Shown here piece by piece: positions 1 to 6,234 of a stretch of DNA of 6,486 nt. The notes beneath the pieces are model-generated. The model did no database searches and was not told the origin of the DNA. It saw only the letters and a list, made by a program, of their open reading frames with translations. Origin of the DNA: Peptococcaceae bacterium BRH_c23 (lineage in GTDB: Bacteria; Bacillota_B; Desulfitobacteriia; Desulfitobacteriales; Desulfitobacteriaceae); assembly GCA_000961805.1 (NCBI GenBank), contig LADV01000049.1:1-6486 (forward strand), read 5' to 3'. The first letter of the stretch is position 1. The number at the start of each line of letters is the position of its first letter. The position numbers and the translations under genes are program-made.

Positions 1-779
1 AAATGGATTGGCATGGACTGTCTTTATGGAAACAGTAAGGAATTTCTTGAAGGTATCTCGGATAACTATCGGTATTTCGCTGACATTCATCACGACGCGC
101 TGGTTTGGCGCGTCGAACCAACCTTTGAAGTGCCTGATTATAAAGGAAGGGGTCCACGCCCTACGAAAATGGCAGCAACAACTCCCGCAGAACATGTTTC
201 CAAGATCGCTGGAGATGATACGATACCCTGGATAAAAATGCATCTTGGGGAAGGATCAAAAGGACCGATTTATTCGGATATTAAATGTCTTCGAATTTAT
301 AGGGCCTTTGCAAAGGAGACGGGTGAAGTCCCTATAAAATCATGCTGGTTATTTATTCGTCGTTCTGAAGATGGGGTGGTTAGGTATTCTGTCAGTAACG
401 CACCTGTTGACACTCCGACCTCTGAACTGTGCAAAGCATCGTTGATGCGCTGGCCTATTGAGCAGTGTTTCAATGAAGCCAAAGACGAACTAGGCATGGA
501 TCATTATGAATTCCGTTCTTGGACTGCCTGGCATCGCCATATGCTTTTGGTATCGATCGCGAGTTCATTTCTACTTGAAATAAGACTGCAAGTGATTGAT
601 AAAAAAAAAGCCCGCTCTTAACTCATCCCATGGCTCTATTGCTGGTTGTTGCAGCCCTGTCAGGCGACGAAAAAATAATACAAAAGGCCTTAAGAATTGT
701 AGACTATCATCTTCGTCGTAATTTCTGTGCGTATAAGTCCCATAGCTTAAAGAAATCAAATAAGAGCCTTATCGGTTAA
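1..779 (+). pseudogene. IS701-family DDE transposase, 5'-partial, frameshifted at an A9 run
   Basis: C-terminal part of a DDE transposase that would cut and join the ends of its own element. The frame is open from base 1. The motif DCLYGN (codons from base 16) fits the second catalytic Asp region. RWPIEQCFNEAKDELG (catalytic Glu at 460-462), followed by HYEFRSW and WHRH, is the typical IS701-family third-acid region. The first Asp is off the window. The frame stops at 619-621 directly after nine A's (601-609). From 609 a second frame runs to a TAA at 777-779 and encodes 56 residues (SPLLTHPMALLL ... ALRIVDYHLRRNFCAYKSHS), which look like the normal family C-terminus. One extra A in the run would join the two frames. 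The break is a one-base deletion, a sequencing error in a homopolymer, or a slippage-dependent fusion; the sequence cannot decide. Family assignment is firm, functional status is not. Confidence 0.85.
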
Positions 780-799
780 AGATAATTCACGCTGTAGTG
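1..799 (+). mobile_element. IS701-family insertion sequence, right-hand part
   Basis: The left end lies outside the window. The element is defined by its transposase (ending at 779) and by the abrupt truncation of the minus-strand aminotransferase gene that runs into it. The right boundary is inferred: IS701 elements are known to prefer a YTAR target, and a CTAG at 800-803 lies just beyond the transposase and exactly where the aminotransferase reading frame loses family resemblance. The terminal inverted repeat cannot be confirmed because its partner is not visible. Confidence 0.6.
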
Positions 800-2091
800 C
801 TAGATAATGTCAATAGTAACGCTTCCTGTAAGGCGTAGATAAAATTTGAAGAATGAGTAAAGGGTACTCCCTCAGACTTACTATATAATTCTAAATCCAT
901 ATAGCGGGGCAGACTCTGACCACTTAAAGCATGATTATAGAAAACAAAGCTTAACCCTGGATATGAACATATGGCTTTTCCACTTACGCCCGACGCTAGA
1001 AAAACTCCTTCTAGATCAACAGACAAAGCTCCGATTGAGCTAACACAATCTAAGCAGAGTAGAATATTTCGCTTACAACAAATATTTTTCAATTTAGACA
1101 AATCATTAAGAACCCCAGTAGAAGTCTCTATGTGAACTGTCCATAGCCACTTTATGGAGGGTTCTTGATCAAGAATTAACTCTAGATCATCATAGTCCAA
1201 GGCATCCCCCCAAGGATTCTTGTACTCTCTAAAATCAAGCCTGGCCCTCCGGGCATGGTCAATTAAACGTTCACCAAATTCTCCATTGCTTAAAACTATG
1301 CCCTTCCCTTTATCAACTGAAAGGTGAGCTGCAACGACATCATTGGCGAGGGTACCTGAGCCCAATAAGATCTGAACGCTATTCGAGTTAACCAACTGAG
1401 AGAGCATACCTTGAATTTGAGAAATATCTTTCAGGAATTTATCGGATCGGTGAGAAACTGGAGTTCTAATAAAAGCCTCTTGAACAGATTCACTAATCCT
1501 TACTGGTCCGGGGAGGAAGTTAACAATGTTTACTACAGGCTTTTTTCTTGACTGTTCTGCAAAGCTATTTAGATTCTGGACTATAGTCTCTCTTGAAAGG
1601 TACATGGGTTGAAACAAAGCTTCAGGGTTACCGACAAGGGGGCCGAAGGGTATGAAGCCAAGGTGCTTATATAACTTCAGCTGTCTTACTGTTCCAGATA
1701 TTACTGCTAGATCATATCCTTGTTGATTACAATGTTCCAGGAGCATGTTCATTAACCCTACGAGGATTCGGCCACCCCTAACCTCTTTTTCTACTGAAAG
1801 GAGACGAATCTCGCATAATGCCTTGTGAGAAGGCAAGTATGTATCTAAATCGACTAGTTTTGAGTCTAGCGAAAACGGTCGTTTACTCCGACAAGCTAAC
1901 ATTCCTAATAGTTTTCCATCACGCACACAAATACAATAAGAATTATCTGTGTGGAACTTATCTACAAGTTTCTTTTCCTTGTTAATGCAATGTTGGGGAA
2001 TCTCTTGCACAAATGTTTTGTAGTTTAGAGCGTGAATTTGATCAAACTCCCAATCCTCAGTAGCGATTTTAAAGGTTAAAGCAAGACTCAT
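787..2091 (-). CDS. FeeM-like GNAT N-acyltransferase fused to class V aminotransferase, C-terminally truncated
   Basis: 434 residues in two enzymes. Residues 1-175 form a GNAT-fold acyltransferase resembling FeeM-type N-acyl amino acid synthases, which move a fatty acyl group from acyl-ACP to an amine. Visible motifs are FVQEIPQH (27-34), KLVDKFHTDN (41-50), CEIRLLSV (93-100), the acyl-donor loop EVRGGRILVGL (103-113) and LYKHLGF (140-146). Residues 188-434 are a PLP-dependent class V aminotransferase: FLPGP (192-196), phosphate-binding GSGT (244-247), HIETSTG (320-326), LDCVSSIG with the pyridine-binding Asp348, and SGK with the probable Schiff-base Lys372. The family needs about 360 residues and only about 245 are present, so the small C-terminal domain is missing. 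The last residues (after QEALLL) run into IS701 DNA. The ATG follows GGAGGAG and lies 1 nt after the plsY stop, so translation is probably coupled. Domain calls are solid; the substrate is unknown, and the truncated transaminase is probably inactive. Confidence 0.8.
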   Translation of the reverse strand: MSLALTFKIATEDWEFDQIHALNYKTFVQEIPQHCINKEKKLVDKFHTDNSYCICVRDGKLLGMLACRSKRPFSLDSKLVDLDTYLPSHKALCEIRLLSVEKEVRGGRILVGLMNMLLEHCNQQGYDLAVISGTVRQLKLYKHLGFIPFGPLVGNPEALFQPMYLSRETIVQNLNSFAEQSRKKPVVNIVNFLPGPVRISESVQEAFIRTPVSHRSDKFLKDISQIQGMLSQLVNSNSVQILLGSGTLANDVVAAHLSVDKGKGIVLSNGEFGERLIDHARRARLDFREYKNPWGDALDYDDLELILDQEPSIKWLWTVHIETSTGVLNDLSKLKNICCKRNILLCLDCVSSIGALSVDLEGVFLASGVSGKAICSYPGLSFVFYNHALSGQSLPRYMDLELYSKSEGVPFTHSSNFIYALQEALLLTLSSTTA

Positions 2092-2092
2092 G

Positions 2093-2673
2093 CTAACTCC
2101 TCCATTTTGAAACCTCTTTCAATATCAAAGTAATATTTCCCTTATGAGCAATAAGTAATATGAATGTTAAGATCACCATTCCAATCACCTGATTTGTTGA
2201 ACGCGACATTAAAATCGCAATAATTGGTGCTGCCAAAATAACTAAAAGTCCGCTTAACGTGAACTTCCTAGTAATTGCCAAGAGCCCCATTGTGATAGCA
2301 AATAATAATAGAGCAAGCTGGGGATCAAGAACGACTACTCCTCCAAAGGCCGTAGCAACTCCCTTGCCCCCTCTAAATCCAAGTTGAAGCGGCCATACAT
2401 GTCCTGCTACAACTGCAATTAAACCTAGAATCGCAGTTATATCTGAGAGTCCTAGGAAATCACAATAATAGGAATAAGACACCCTTTAAAAACATCGCCG
2501 AGAAACGTTAACAAAAAACCTTTATAACCAAGTATCCTGCCAACATTGGTAGCCCCGGTGGCACCAGAACCATAATTCCGAACATCTTGACGACGTATCA
2601 ATCTGACAAGGTAATAGCCGGTTGAGATTCCACCAAGAAGGTAACCTATGACAACTATTAAAACATCGATCAT
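2093..2673 (-). pseudogene. plsY: PlsY-like glycerol-3-phosphate acyltransferase, split by a one-base frameshift
   Basis: PlsY is an integral membrane enzyme that moves an acyl group from acyl-phosphate to glycerol-3-phosphate, the first step to phosphatidic acid. The first frame (ATG 2673, preceded by GGCGGG; a TTG lies at 2676) encodes GGISTGYYL and motif 1 as GSGATGATN, then stops at 2454-2452. A second frame ending at 2093 carries motif 2 ([15 protein letters not shown]) and motif 3 as HKGN. Restoring one T in the minus-strand T3 run (2459-2457) joins them as ...PIIVI-FLGLSD..., giving about 193 residues and a KG-to-GH spacing of 26, the spacing I recall for E. coli PlsY. The downstream frame has no usable start with a proper RBS: its GTG at 2482 directly abuts AAAGG. 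Motif 1 differs from the usual GSGNxGATN (N to A) and motif 3 lacks the Arg of HRxN, so this looks like a diverged paralogue rather than the housekeeping copy. It lies between the traB-like gene and the acyltransferase fusion. Confidence 0.82.
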
Positions 2674-2709
2674 CAATTACCCGCCCTTACTCACTGTTCA
2701 GGAAGTCTT

Positions 2710-3894
2710 TTATTGAATGGTATTAAGAAACTGCTTGATCACTTCCGCTCCCCCAATTAGTGTACCTGCTGTACTCCCTAAATTAGTCAGTACTACTACC
2801 AAGAGAATATGAGTTACTTTATTACGCCAAAAACCCTTAAAAGAGTACATGTCTTCAGAAACATTTTCAAAATCTTGAACATTTGGTTTCCGAATTAAAG
2901 CCTCTGTGAGACCTACAAACCATCCTGCTGCCAAAAGTGGACTCAAAGAACTAATAGGTGCGACTAAAAATGCTACCAAAATAGATAGCGGGTGAGCGAA
3001 AGCAATCAAAGCTCCTATAGCAGCTAAAGAACCGTTCCAGAGAATCCAACTTACAATCTGATCAATCCCCGTAGCCTTATCAAGCGAAAGAGTTGATACA
3101 ATAATGCCCAAAATAATGACAGGGATAGACCAGCCAATTATTTTGGTTGTATTTGAAGTCGGGCGAATCTTGGACAGTTCGTCCAAATCGTTGTGATTAG
3201 CTAGTTCTTTTTTTATCCCCGGAATATGGGCTGCTCCTAAGACTGCTACCACCTTATCCCCTGAGGTTTCTTTAATTTTCTGAGCTAGGTACTTGTCTCT
3301 TTCATCAACAATAAATGTCTTTAATTGAGGGAAAGACTGTGATAATTCGTTTAAGACTGAAGTTAACATATCCTCGCTCTTCATCTTTTCCAGATCTTCT
3401 TCACTGATCTCCTCATCAATAACTACGCTTAGGATAAGCTGATAAAACAATTTCGCTTTTCCCCAAAAACCTAACCCGCGCCACAATCTGCGCATGGTAG
3501 TCTGTATATCACGATCAGCTAAACAGAGTGTCGCCCCATGCTCATTCGCTGATTCAATCCCTTGGATCATCTCTTGTCCAGGTTTGATCCCAAACTGCCG
3601 AGCTAATTTTTTCTGGTAAGAAGACATGATTAAGTTAATTAATAACATCATAGATTTACCGTCTTTAATAATTTTGACGATATCTGTGTTTTTCCATCTT
3701 TCGGCATCCATGATCGCTTTATAACGAGACTCACATAACTCTACACAAACTGTATCTGGTTTTTCGTCATCAATTAATTGTTTAACCTCATCTGAGCTTC
3801 TTTTAGATACATGCGCAGTCCCAATCAAGATTATCTGTCTGCCGTCCATTTCTATTCGATGTACATTCTCGTTGGACAAAAAATCACTTCCCAC
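2710..3894 (-). CDS. TraB/PrgY family membrane protein
   Basis: 394 residues, apparently intact. TraB/PrgY proteins relate to the pheromone-shutdown protein of enterococcal plasmids and to the Tiki/GumN putative metalloprotease superfamily; the bacterial chromosomal members have no settled function. Visible family marks are IILIGTAHVS (21-30), VELCESRY (51-58), ADRDIQTTMRRLWR (126-139), DERDKY (197-202) and VLGAAHIPGI (218-227). The two G-x-x-H motifs are the proposed metal or catalytic sites. The soluble half is followed by about four hydrophobic segments (roughly 252-271, 282-299, 302-325 and 362-382), so the N-terminal half probably faces one side of the membrane. The GTG start (3894) has a poor RBS. 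A TTG five codons on (3879), with GGAAG about 7 nt upstream, or ATG at 3849, are alternatives. It is first in a likely operon, 34-37 nt before the plsY-like gene. Confidence 0.88.
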   Translation of the reverse strand: MGSDFLSNENVHRIEMDGRQIILIGTAHVSKRSSDEVKQLIDDEKPDTVCVELCESRYKAIMDAERWKNTDIVKIIKDGKSMMLLINLIMSSYQKKLARQFGIKPGQEMIQGIESANEHGATLCLADRDIQTTMRRLWRGLGFWGKAKLFYQLILSVVIDEEISEEDLEKMKSEDMLTSVLNELSQSFPQLKTFIVDERDKYLAQKIKETSGDKVVAVLGAAHIPGIKKELANHNDLDELSKIRPTSNTTKIIGWSIPVIILGIIVSTLSLDKATGIDQIVSWILWNGSLAAIGALIAFAHPLSILVAFLVAPISSLSPLLAAGWFVGLTEALIRKPNVQDFENVSEDMYSFKGFWRNKVTHILLVVVLTNLGSTAGTLIGGAEVIKQFLNTIQ

Positions 3895-3912
3895 TATACT
3901 AATTTTAGAACA

Positions 3913-3941
3913 ACCATAATAATATCACACTTACTAGAATA
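3913..3941 (-). promoter_or_regulatory. Possible promoter for the traB-plsY-acyltransferase cluster
   Basis: On the minus strand a TATTAT -10-like box follows TTCTAT at 17-nt spacing, leaving a leader of only about 15-20 nt before the GTG start of the traB-like gene. The -35 box is weak, and AT-rich DNA gives such matches by chance. It is offered because this is the only intergenic space from which the three-gene cluster could be transcribed outside the RAYT element. Confidence 0.25.
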
Positions 3942-3997
3942 GAAGCTAGGCAAAGCCATATAAGCCGAATAAGAACTCAACTGCGAAGGGGCGCGAT

Positions 3998-4024
3998 GGG
4001 GTCAGGCCTGAAATATTCCCTTTT
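3998..4024. repeat. Inverted repeat of RAYT element, copy A
   Basis: Begins GGGGTCAGGC and ends TTCCCTTTT. It matches the reverse complement of 4940-4966 at 24 of 27 positions, and all three differences are transitions. Within it TCAGGCCTGA (4002-4011) is a perfect palindrome; copy B is not symmetric there. The transposase stop codon (4002-4004, minus strand) and the codons for its last residues lie inside this copy. Confidence 0.9.
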
Positions 4025-4898
4025 GTTGGATCTTCATCAAGATTTCATTAACCATCTGAGTTCCTTTACTTTCTCCACTTCTAATTTTCGAAACCATGGA
4101 TGGCGGTATATTGAGCTTCTCTGCAAGTTCAACATTGGCGAAACTACCATAGTCTTCACTAATTTTCACAATTGCTTTTCTGACATCAGAATATTTCTGT
4201 ATTTTGGTTCTTCTAGTAACCTCTTCCCTCGTAACACCAGCTTCTTTACATACAACATCGATAATCGTATCAATATCAATCCGTATAGCACTTCTTGTTG
4301 TTATCTTTATTTTGTTATCTCCTTCGGTATCGGGTTCATATATATACAATTCATTTTTCTCTGGCTTTATATTCATAAACGCTCTATATTGTTTGTGTGC
4401 AGCTGCACGATTCTCTGAAAGTATACCCAGAACAAAGTTTACGTCTACTAATGAATCATTTTGACCGATTAAATAACTTCCATGACTACTCCACAGATAT
4501 TCTAACCCTTTACTTACTCCAGCTTCTATCGGATTATAATGAATATACTTAATAACTTGCAACAAATATCTATCTTTATCACAAAGCAGTGCCTTGTATC
4601 TTTGTTGAAAGACATGACCTGTCCTGTTGTACCTTTGGTTGTACTGCTGTGTAAAGCTCTGTTGGATCCCCTGTATAATTTTTGATAGTGGAGTTTCTCC
4701 GGTCTCTACTAATAAATGAACGTGATTGTCCATGATACAATAAGCATACAACTTGAAATCATATCTTTCTTTGTATTTTTTGATTAGTCCCATGTATATA
4801 GGCTTTTCTACTTCTGTCATAAAGTATTCACCATTATTGCCACGGCACATGACATGATACAAGGCACCAGGGTATTCCAACCGCGGTTTTCTCGCCAA
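4002..4898 (-). CDS. REP-associated tyrosine transposase (RAYT, Y1/HUH) with C-terminal HTH
   Basis: 298 residues, intact. HUH single-strand DNA transposase of the IS200/RAYT group, which binds short hairpin or REP-like repeats and cleaves through a tyrosine. It opens with the typical MARKPRLEYPGALYHVMCRGNN. The metal-binding HUH pair is in MDNHVHLL (His59, His61). The probable nucleophile is Tyr118 in VIKYIHYNPIEAG, assigned from family resemblance. RYNRTGHVFQQRYKA (89-103) is another family block. Residues about 208-275 form an extra DNA-binding region resembling a DnaA C-terminal/HTH fold (VCKEAGVTREEVTRRTK, then ELAEKLNIPPSMVSKIRSG). The TTG start is chosen because the family N-terminus begins there and GGGGGGAG precedes it by 4 nt. 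The C-terminus (KGIFQA) and stop are encoded within the inverted repeat. I see no convincing private promoter; read-through from the EamA gene is possible. Confidence 0.93.
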   Translation of the reverse strand: MARKPRLEYPGALYHVMCRGNNGEYFMTEVEKPIYMGLIKKYKERYDFKLYAYCIMDNHVHLLVETGETPLSKIIQGIQQSFTQQYNQRYNRTGHVFQQRYKALLCDKDRYLLQVIKYIHYNPIEAGVSKGLEYLWSSHGSYLIGQNDSLVDVNFVLGILSENRAAAHKQYRAFMNIKPEKNELYIYEPDTEGDNKIKITTRSAIRIDIDTIIDVVCKEAGVTREEVTRRTKIQKYSDVRKAIVKISEDYGSFANVELAEKLNIPPSMVSKIRSGESKGTQMVNEILMKIQQKGIFQA

Positions 4899-4939
4899 AG
4901 TACTCCCCCCTTATTTAATTATCCTGTGTTAAAAATGAT

Positions 4940-4966
4940 AAAAGAGAATATCTCAAGCCTGACCCC
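4940..4966. repeat. Inverted repeat of RAYT element, copy B
   Basis: Inverted partner of 3998-4024; on the minus strand it reads GGGGTCAGGCTTGAGATATT followed by CTCTTTT. It lies between the EamA stop (4978) and the RAYT start (4898), hence in the 5' leader of the RAYT mRNA. The GAGATATTCTC core could form a small hairpin that is weaker in copy A. Confidence 0.9.
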
Positions 4967-4977
4967 ACTTACCGCTC

Positions 4978-5916
4978 TCAGCTCTGTTGTTTCATGGAAT
5001 CATAATTTAGTTTTACTGGGTTTGTTTTCCTGTCACTCAGATTAATCACGATTATGGCTACAATAACAAGGATAGCTCCAAAAATTTGATTGATAAACAA
5101 ATGCTCTCCTAAAATGATTATGCTTAATATAACGCCTTCTATCGGTTCAAATGTGCTGATGATAGATGCTTTGGCCGCACCAATCATTTTGACGCCTGCC
5201 GCTAGCGCGATAATTGCAATAACAGTGGCAACCAATGCAATAAATACGATTCCCAGCCAAGCATTTGTAGTGATCTTAAAGCTATTTAAGTTTATTTCAC
5301 CTTTAATTAAACCGTATGTAATAAATGTGAATGTGCTGAAGGTATTTGTATATGCTGCAATGACGATTGAATTTACCTTTTTAATTTTCTTAAGCCCAAG
5401 CGCCAGAACATATGCACTATTGCAAACTGCAGCTAAAACGGATAATAATATACCAATCATTTTTATATTTGAGTTTAAATCCGTAAGTACTAATAAAATA
5501 CCTCCGAAAGCCACAAATAAAGCAACCATTTGTTTTACTGACATTTTTTCTTTAAGGTAAATATATGAGAAGATATTGATCATGAACGGGTATGTATAAA
5601 AAATCATCACATGCAGTGATACCGGTAAATAACTGATGGCACTGAAATAAAAACTGGTTGTGAGGAAATAAAACAGTCCACCAATTAGAAACATGATTAA
5701 CAATTGCTCTTTTTCAAGTCTATAGTTAATTTCCTTTCTTTTTAGAAAGATATATCCCCATATAAAAATAGATGCAATGAAAAACCTAACGGCTAACATA
5801 AAAATAGGTGAGATATCATAGGAGTAAAGAATTTTTGCAACAGGCGCCACTGCCCCAAAGCCAGCCGCTGCAATTAAGGTGAATAGCGTGCCTTTAATTA
5901 GTTTTGTATCTTTCAA
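4978..5916 (-). CDS. EamA/DMT-family 10-TM transporter
   Basis: 312 residues, apparently intact. Drug/metabolite transporter superfamily (EamA, RhaT/YdcZ-like) inner-membrane permease; members export amino acids, metabolites or drugs, and the substrate cannot be read from sequence. Two EamA repeats of five hydrophobic segments are visible (about 8-145 and 152-293). Typical marks are GFGAVAPVAKIL (19-30), RFFIASIFIWGY in TM2, SFYFSAISYLPVSLHVMIFYTYP in TM3-4, EKMSVKQMVALFVAFGGILLVL closing repeat 1, and AAKASIISTFEPIEGVILSIIILGE closing repeat 2. A short charged tail (SDRKTNP...) follows. The TTG start is supported by GAGGAG about 9 nt upstream and by its position just before TM1; no nearby ATG fits. 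The gene looks more AT-rich than the traB-plsY cluster, suggesting a different origin. It is first on its strand after a terminator, so it probably has its own promoter. Confidence 0.92.
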   Translation of the reverse strand: MKDTKLIKGTLFTLIAAAGFGAVAPVAKILYSYDISPIFMLAVRFFIASIFIWGYIFLKRKEINYRLEKEQLLIMFLIGGLFYFLTTSFYFSAISYLPVSLHVMIFYTYPFMINIFSYIYLKEKMSVKQMVALFVAFGGILLVLTDLNSNIKMIGILLSVLAAVCNSAYVLALGLKKIKKVNSIVIAAYTNTFSTFTFITYGLIKGEINLNSFKITTNAWLGIVFIALVATVIAIIALAAGVKMIGAAKASIISTFEPIEGVILSIIILGEHLFINQIFGAILVIVAIIVINLSDRKTNPVKLNYDSMKQQS

Positions 5917-5944
5917 TTTAAGTATCTCCTCTTCTACGACATGA

Positions 5945-5987
5945 AATATGAAAGTAATAACGCCTGTTTCAGTTATTTTTTCATATT
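5945..5987 (-). promoter_or_regulatory. Two-part inverted repeat in the EamA leader
   Basis: Arms AATATGAAA (5945-5953) and TTTCATATT (5979-5987) pair over 9 bp. After a 2x1 internal loop, AATAAC (5956-5961) and GTTATT (5972-5977) pair over 6 bp, with a 10-nt loop. It sits between the likely promoter and the RBS of the transporter gene, so it could be an mRNA hairpin or an operator. There is no U-tract, so it is not an intrinsic terminator. Confidence 0.45.
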
Positions 5988-5988
5988 C

Positions 5989-6017
5989 AATATTAACACA
6001 GTTTTACTGATTGAATA
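5989..6017 (-). promoter_or_regulatory. Possible promoter of the EamA transporter gene
   Basis: On the minus strand TTATTC and TAATAT are separated by 17 nt, just upstream of the leader inverted repeat and downstream of the terminator at 6058-6089. The boxes are moderate matches in AT-rich DNA, so this is a suggestion resting mainly on position. Confidence 0.35.
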
Positions 6018-6057
6018 AGGTAATATTTTTTTATAATTAATCACTAAAAAGGATAAA

Positions 6058-6089
6058 AAAAACCTCCCCATACGAAGCGGGAGGTTTTT
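6058..6089. terminator. Bidirectional rho-independent terminator
   Basis: Perfect 11-bp stem, AAAAACCTCCC (6058-6068) with GGGAGGTTTTT (6079-6089), around a 10-nt loop. On the minus strand the stem is followed by a run of eight U's; on the plus strand the stem's own five U's form the tract. It should stop minus-strand transcripts arriving from the 6100-6230 side before the EamA gene. No gene it obviously belongs to remains; its original upstream gene may have been displaced by the IS1634-like element. Confidence 0.85.
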
Positions 6090-6224
6090 CAAAATCAGCA
6101 TTTGGGCAATGTTTAGTTTATCTCCTTTTATATAAAAATCTGCTTCCTCAAATCCGAGTTCAGAAGTCTTTCCATTTTTCCCACGATTCAAAGTGCTTCT
6201 ACCGCATCTCATTAAACCTTGGTT
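6090..6224. other. Intergenic region without a recognisable gene
   Basis: Together with 5917-6057 this is about 300 bp without a supportable protein. The minus strand is open from beyond 6230 to 5973 (a 79-codon stretch from an ATG at 6212), but it reads straight through the terminator stem (KNLPLRMGRFF), has only a weak RBS and resembles nothing I recognise. It could be a gene remnant, a leader RNA or chance. A minus-strand AAAGGAGATAAAC near 6126-6114 looks like an RBS but is followed only by a TTG-start tetrapeptide ending in TGA. Confidence 0.4.
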
Positions 6225-6234
6225 CCCGGAAAAA

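Larger units (their letters stand above)
3997..4967 (-). mobile_element. RAYT element: Y1 transposase gene bounded by inverted repeats
   Basis: A 971-bp unit with near-identical inverted ends (3998-4024 and 4940-4966; a further T/A pair at 3997/4967 also matches) around a single REP-associated tyrosine transposase gene. The unit sits 10 bp past the EamA stop codon and about 100 bp before the traB-like start, so it is intergenic and interrupts no visible gene. HUH transposases of this class usually leave no target duplication, and none is obvious here. The ends being a matched pair suggests a unit that moved as a whole, or a RAYT acting on its own flanking repeats. Confidence 0.75.

Noticed and set aside
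8..759. Short frames overlapping the IS701 transposase on either strand
   Set aside because: They lie in other frames of a clearly recognised transposase, including the minus-strand frame 571-759 that merely mirrors its C-terminal tail.
2093..2482. Downstream plsY frame as an independent gene starting at GTG 2482
   Set aside because: AAAGG directly abuts the GTG, leaving no spacing for a ribosome site, and the encoded protein lacks the essential N-terminal PlsY motif; a frameshifted single gene explains both halves.
3996..4464. Plus-strand open frames of 86-140 codons opposite the RAYT gene
   Set aside because: They are the antisense of a well-supported transposase gene, with low-complexity Phe/Ser/Ile-rich translations and no family resemblance.
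5090..5560. 156-codon plus-strand frame opposite the EamA gene
   Set aside because: Hydrophobic antisense shadow of a membrane protein gene; no RBS and no family features.
5973..6212. 79-codon minus-strand open frame (ATG at 6212)
   Set aside because: It runs through both arms of a strong intrinsic terminator, has a weak RBS, and no part is recognisable. Kept only as a note in the intergenic entry.
6090..6230. Riboswitch or T-box upstream of the transporter gene
   Set aside because: The layout (promoter, about 140 nt, terminator, then gene) is suggestive, but I found no T-box AGGGTGGNACCGCG element and no core of the TPP, glycine, fluoride or Mn riboswitch classes.
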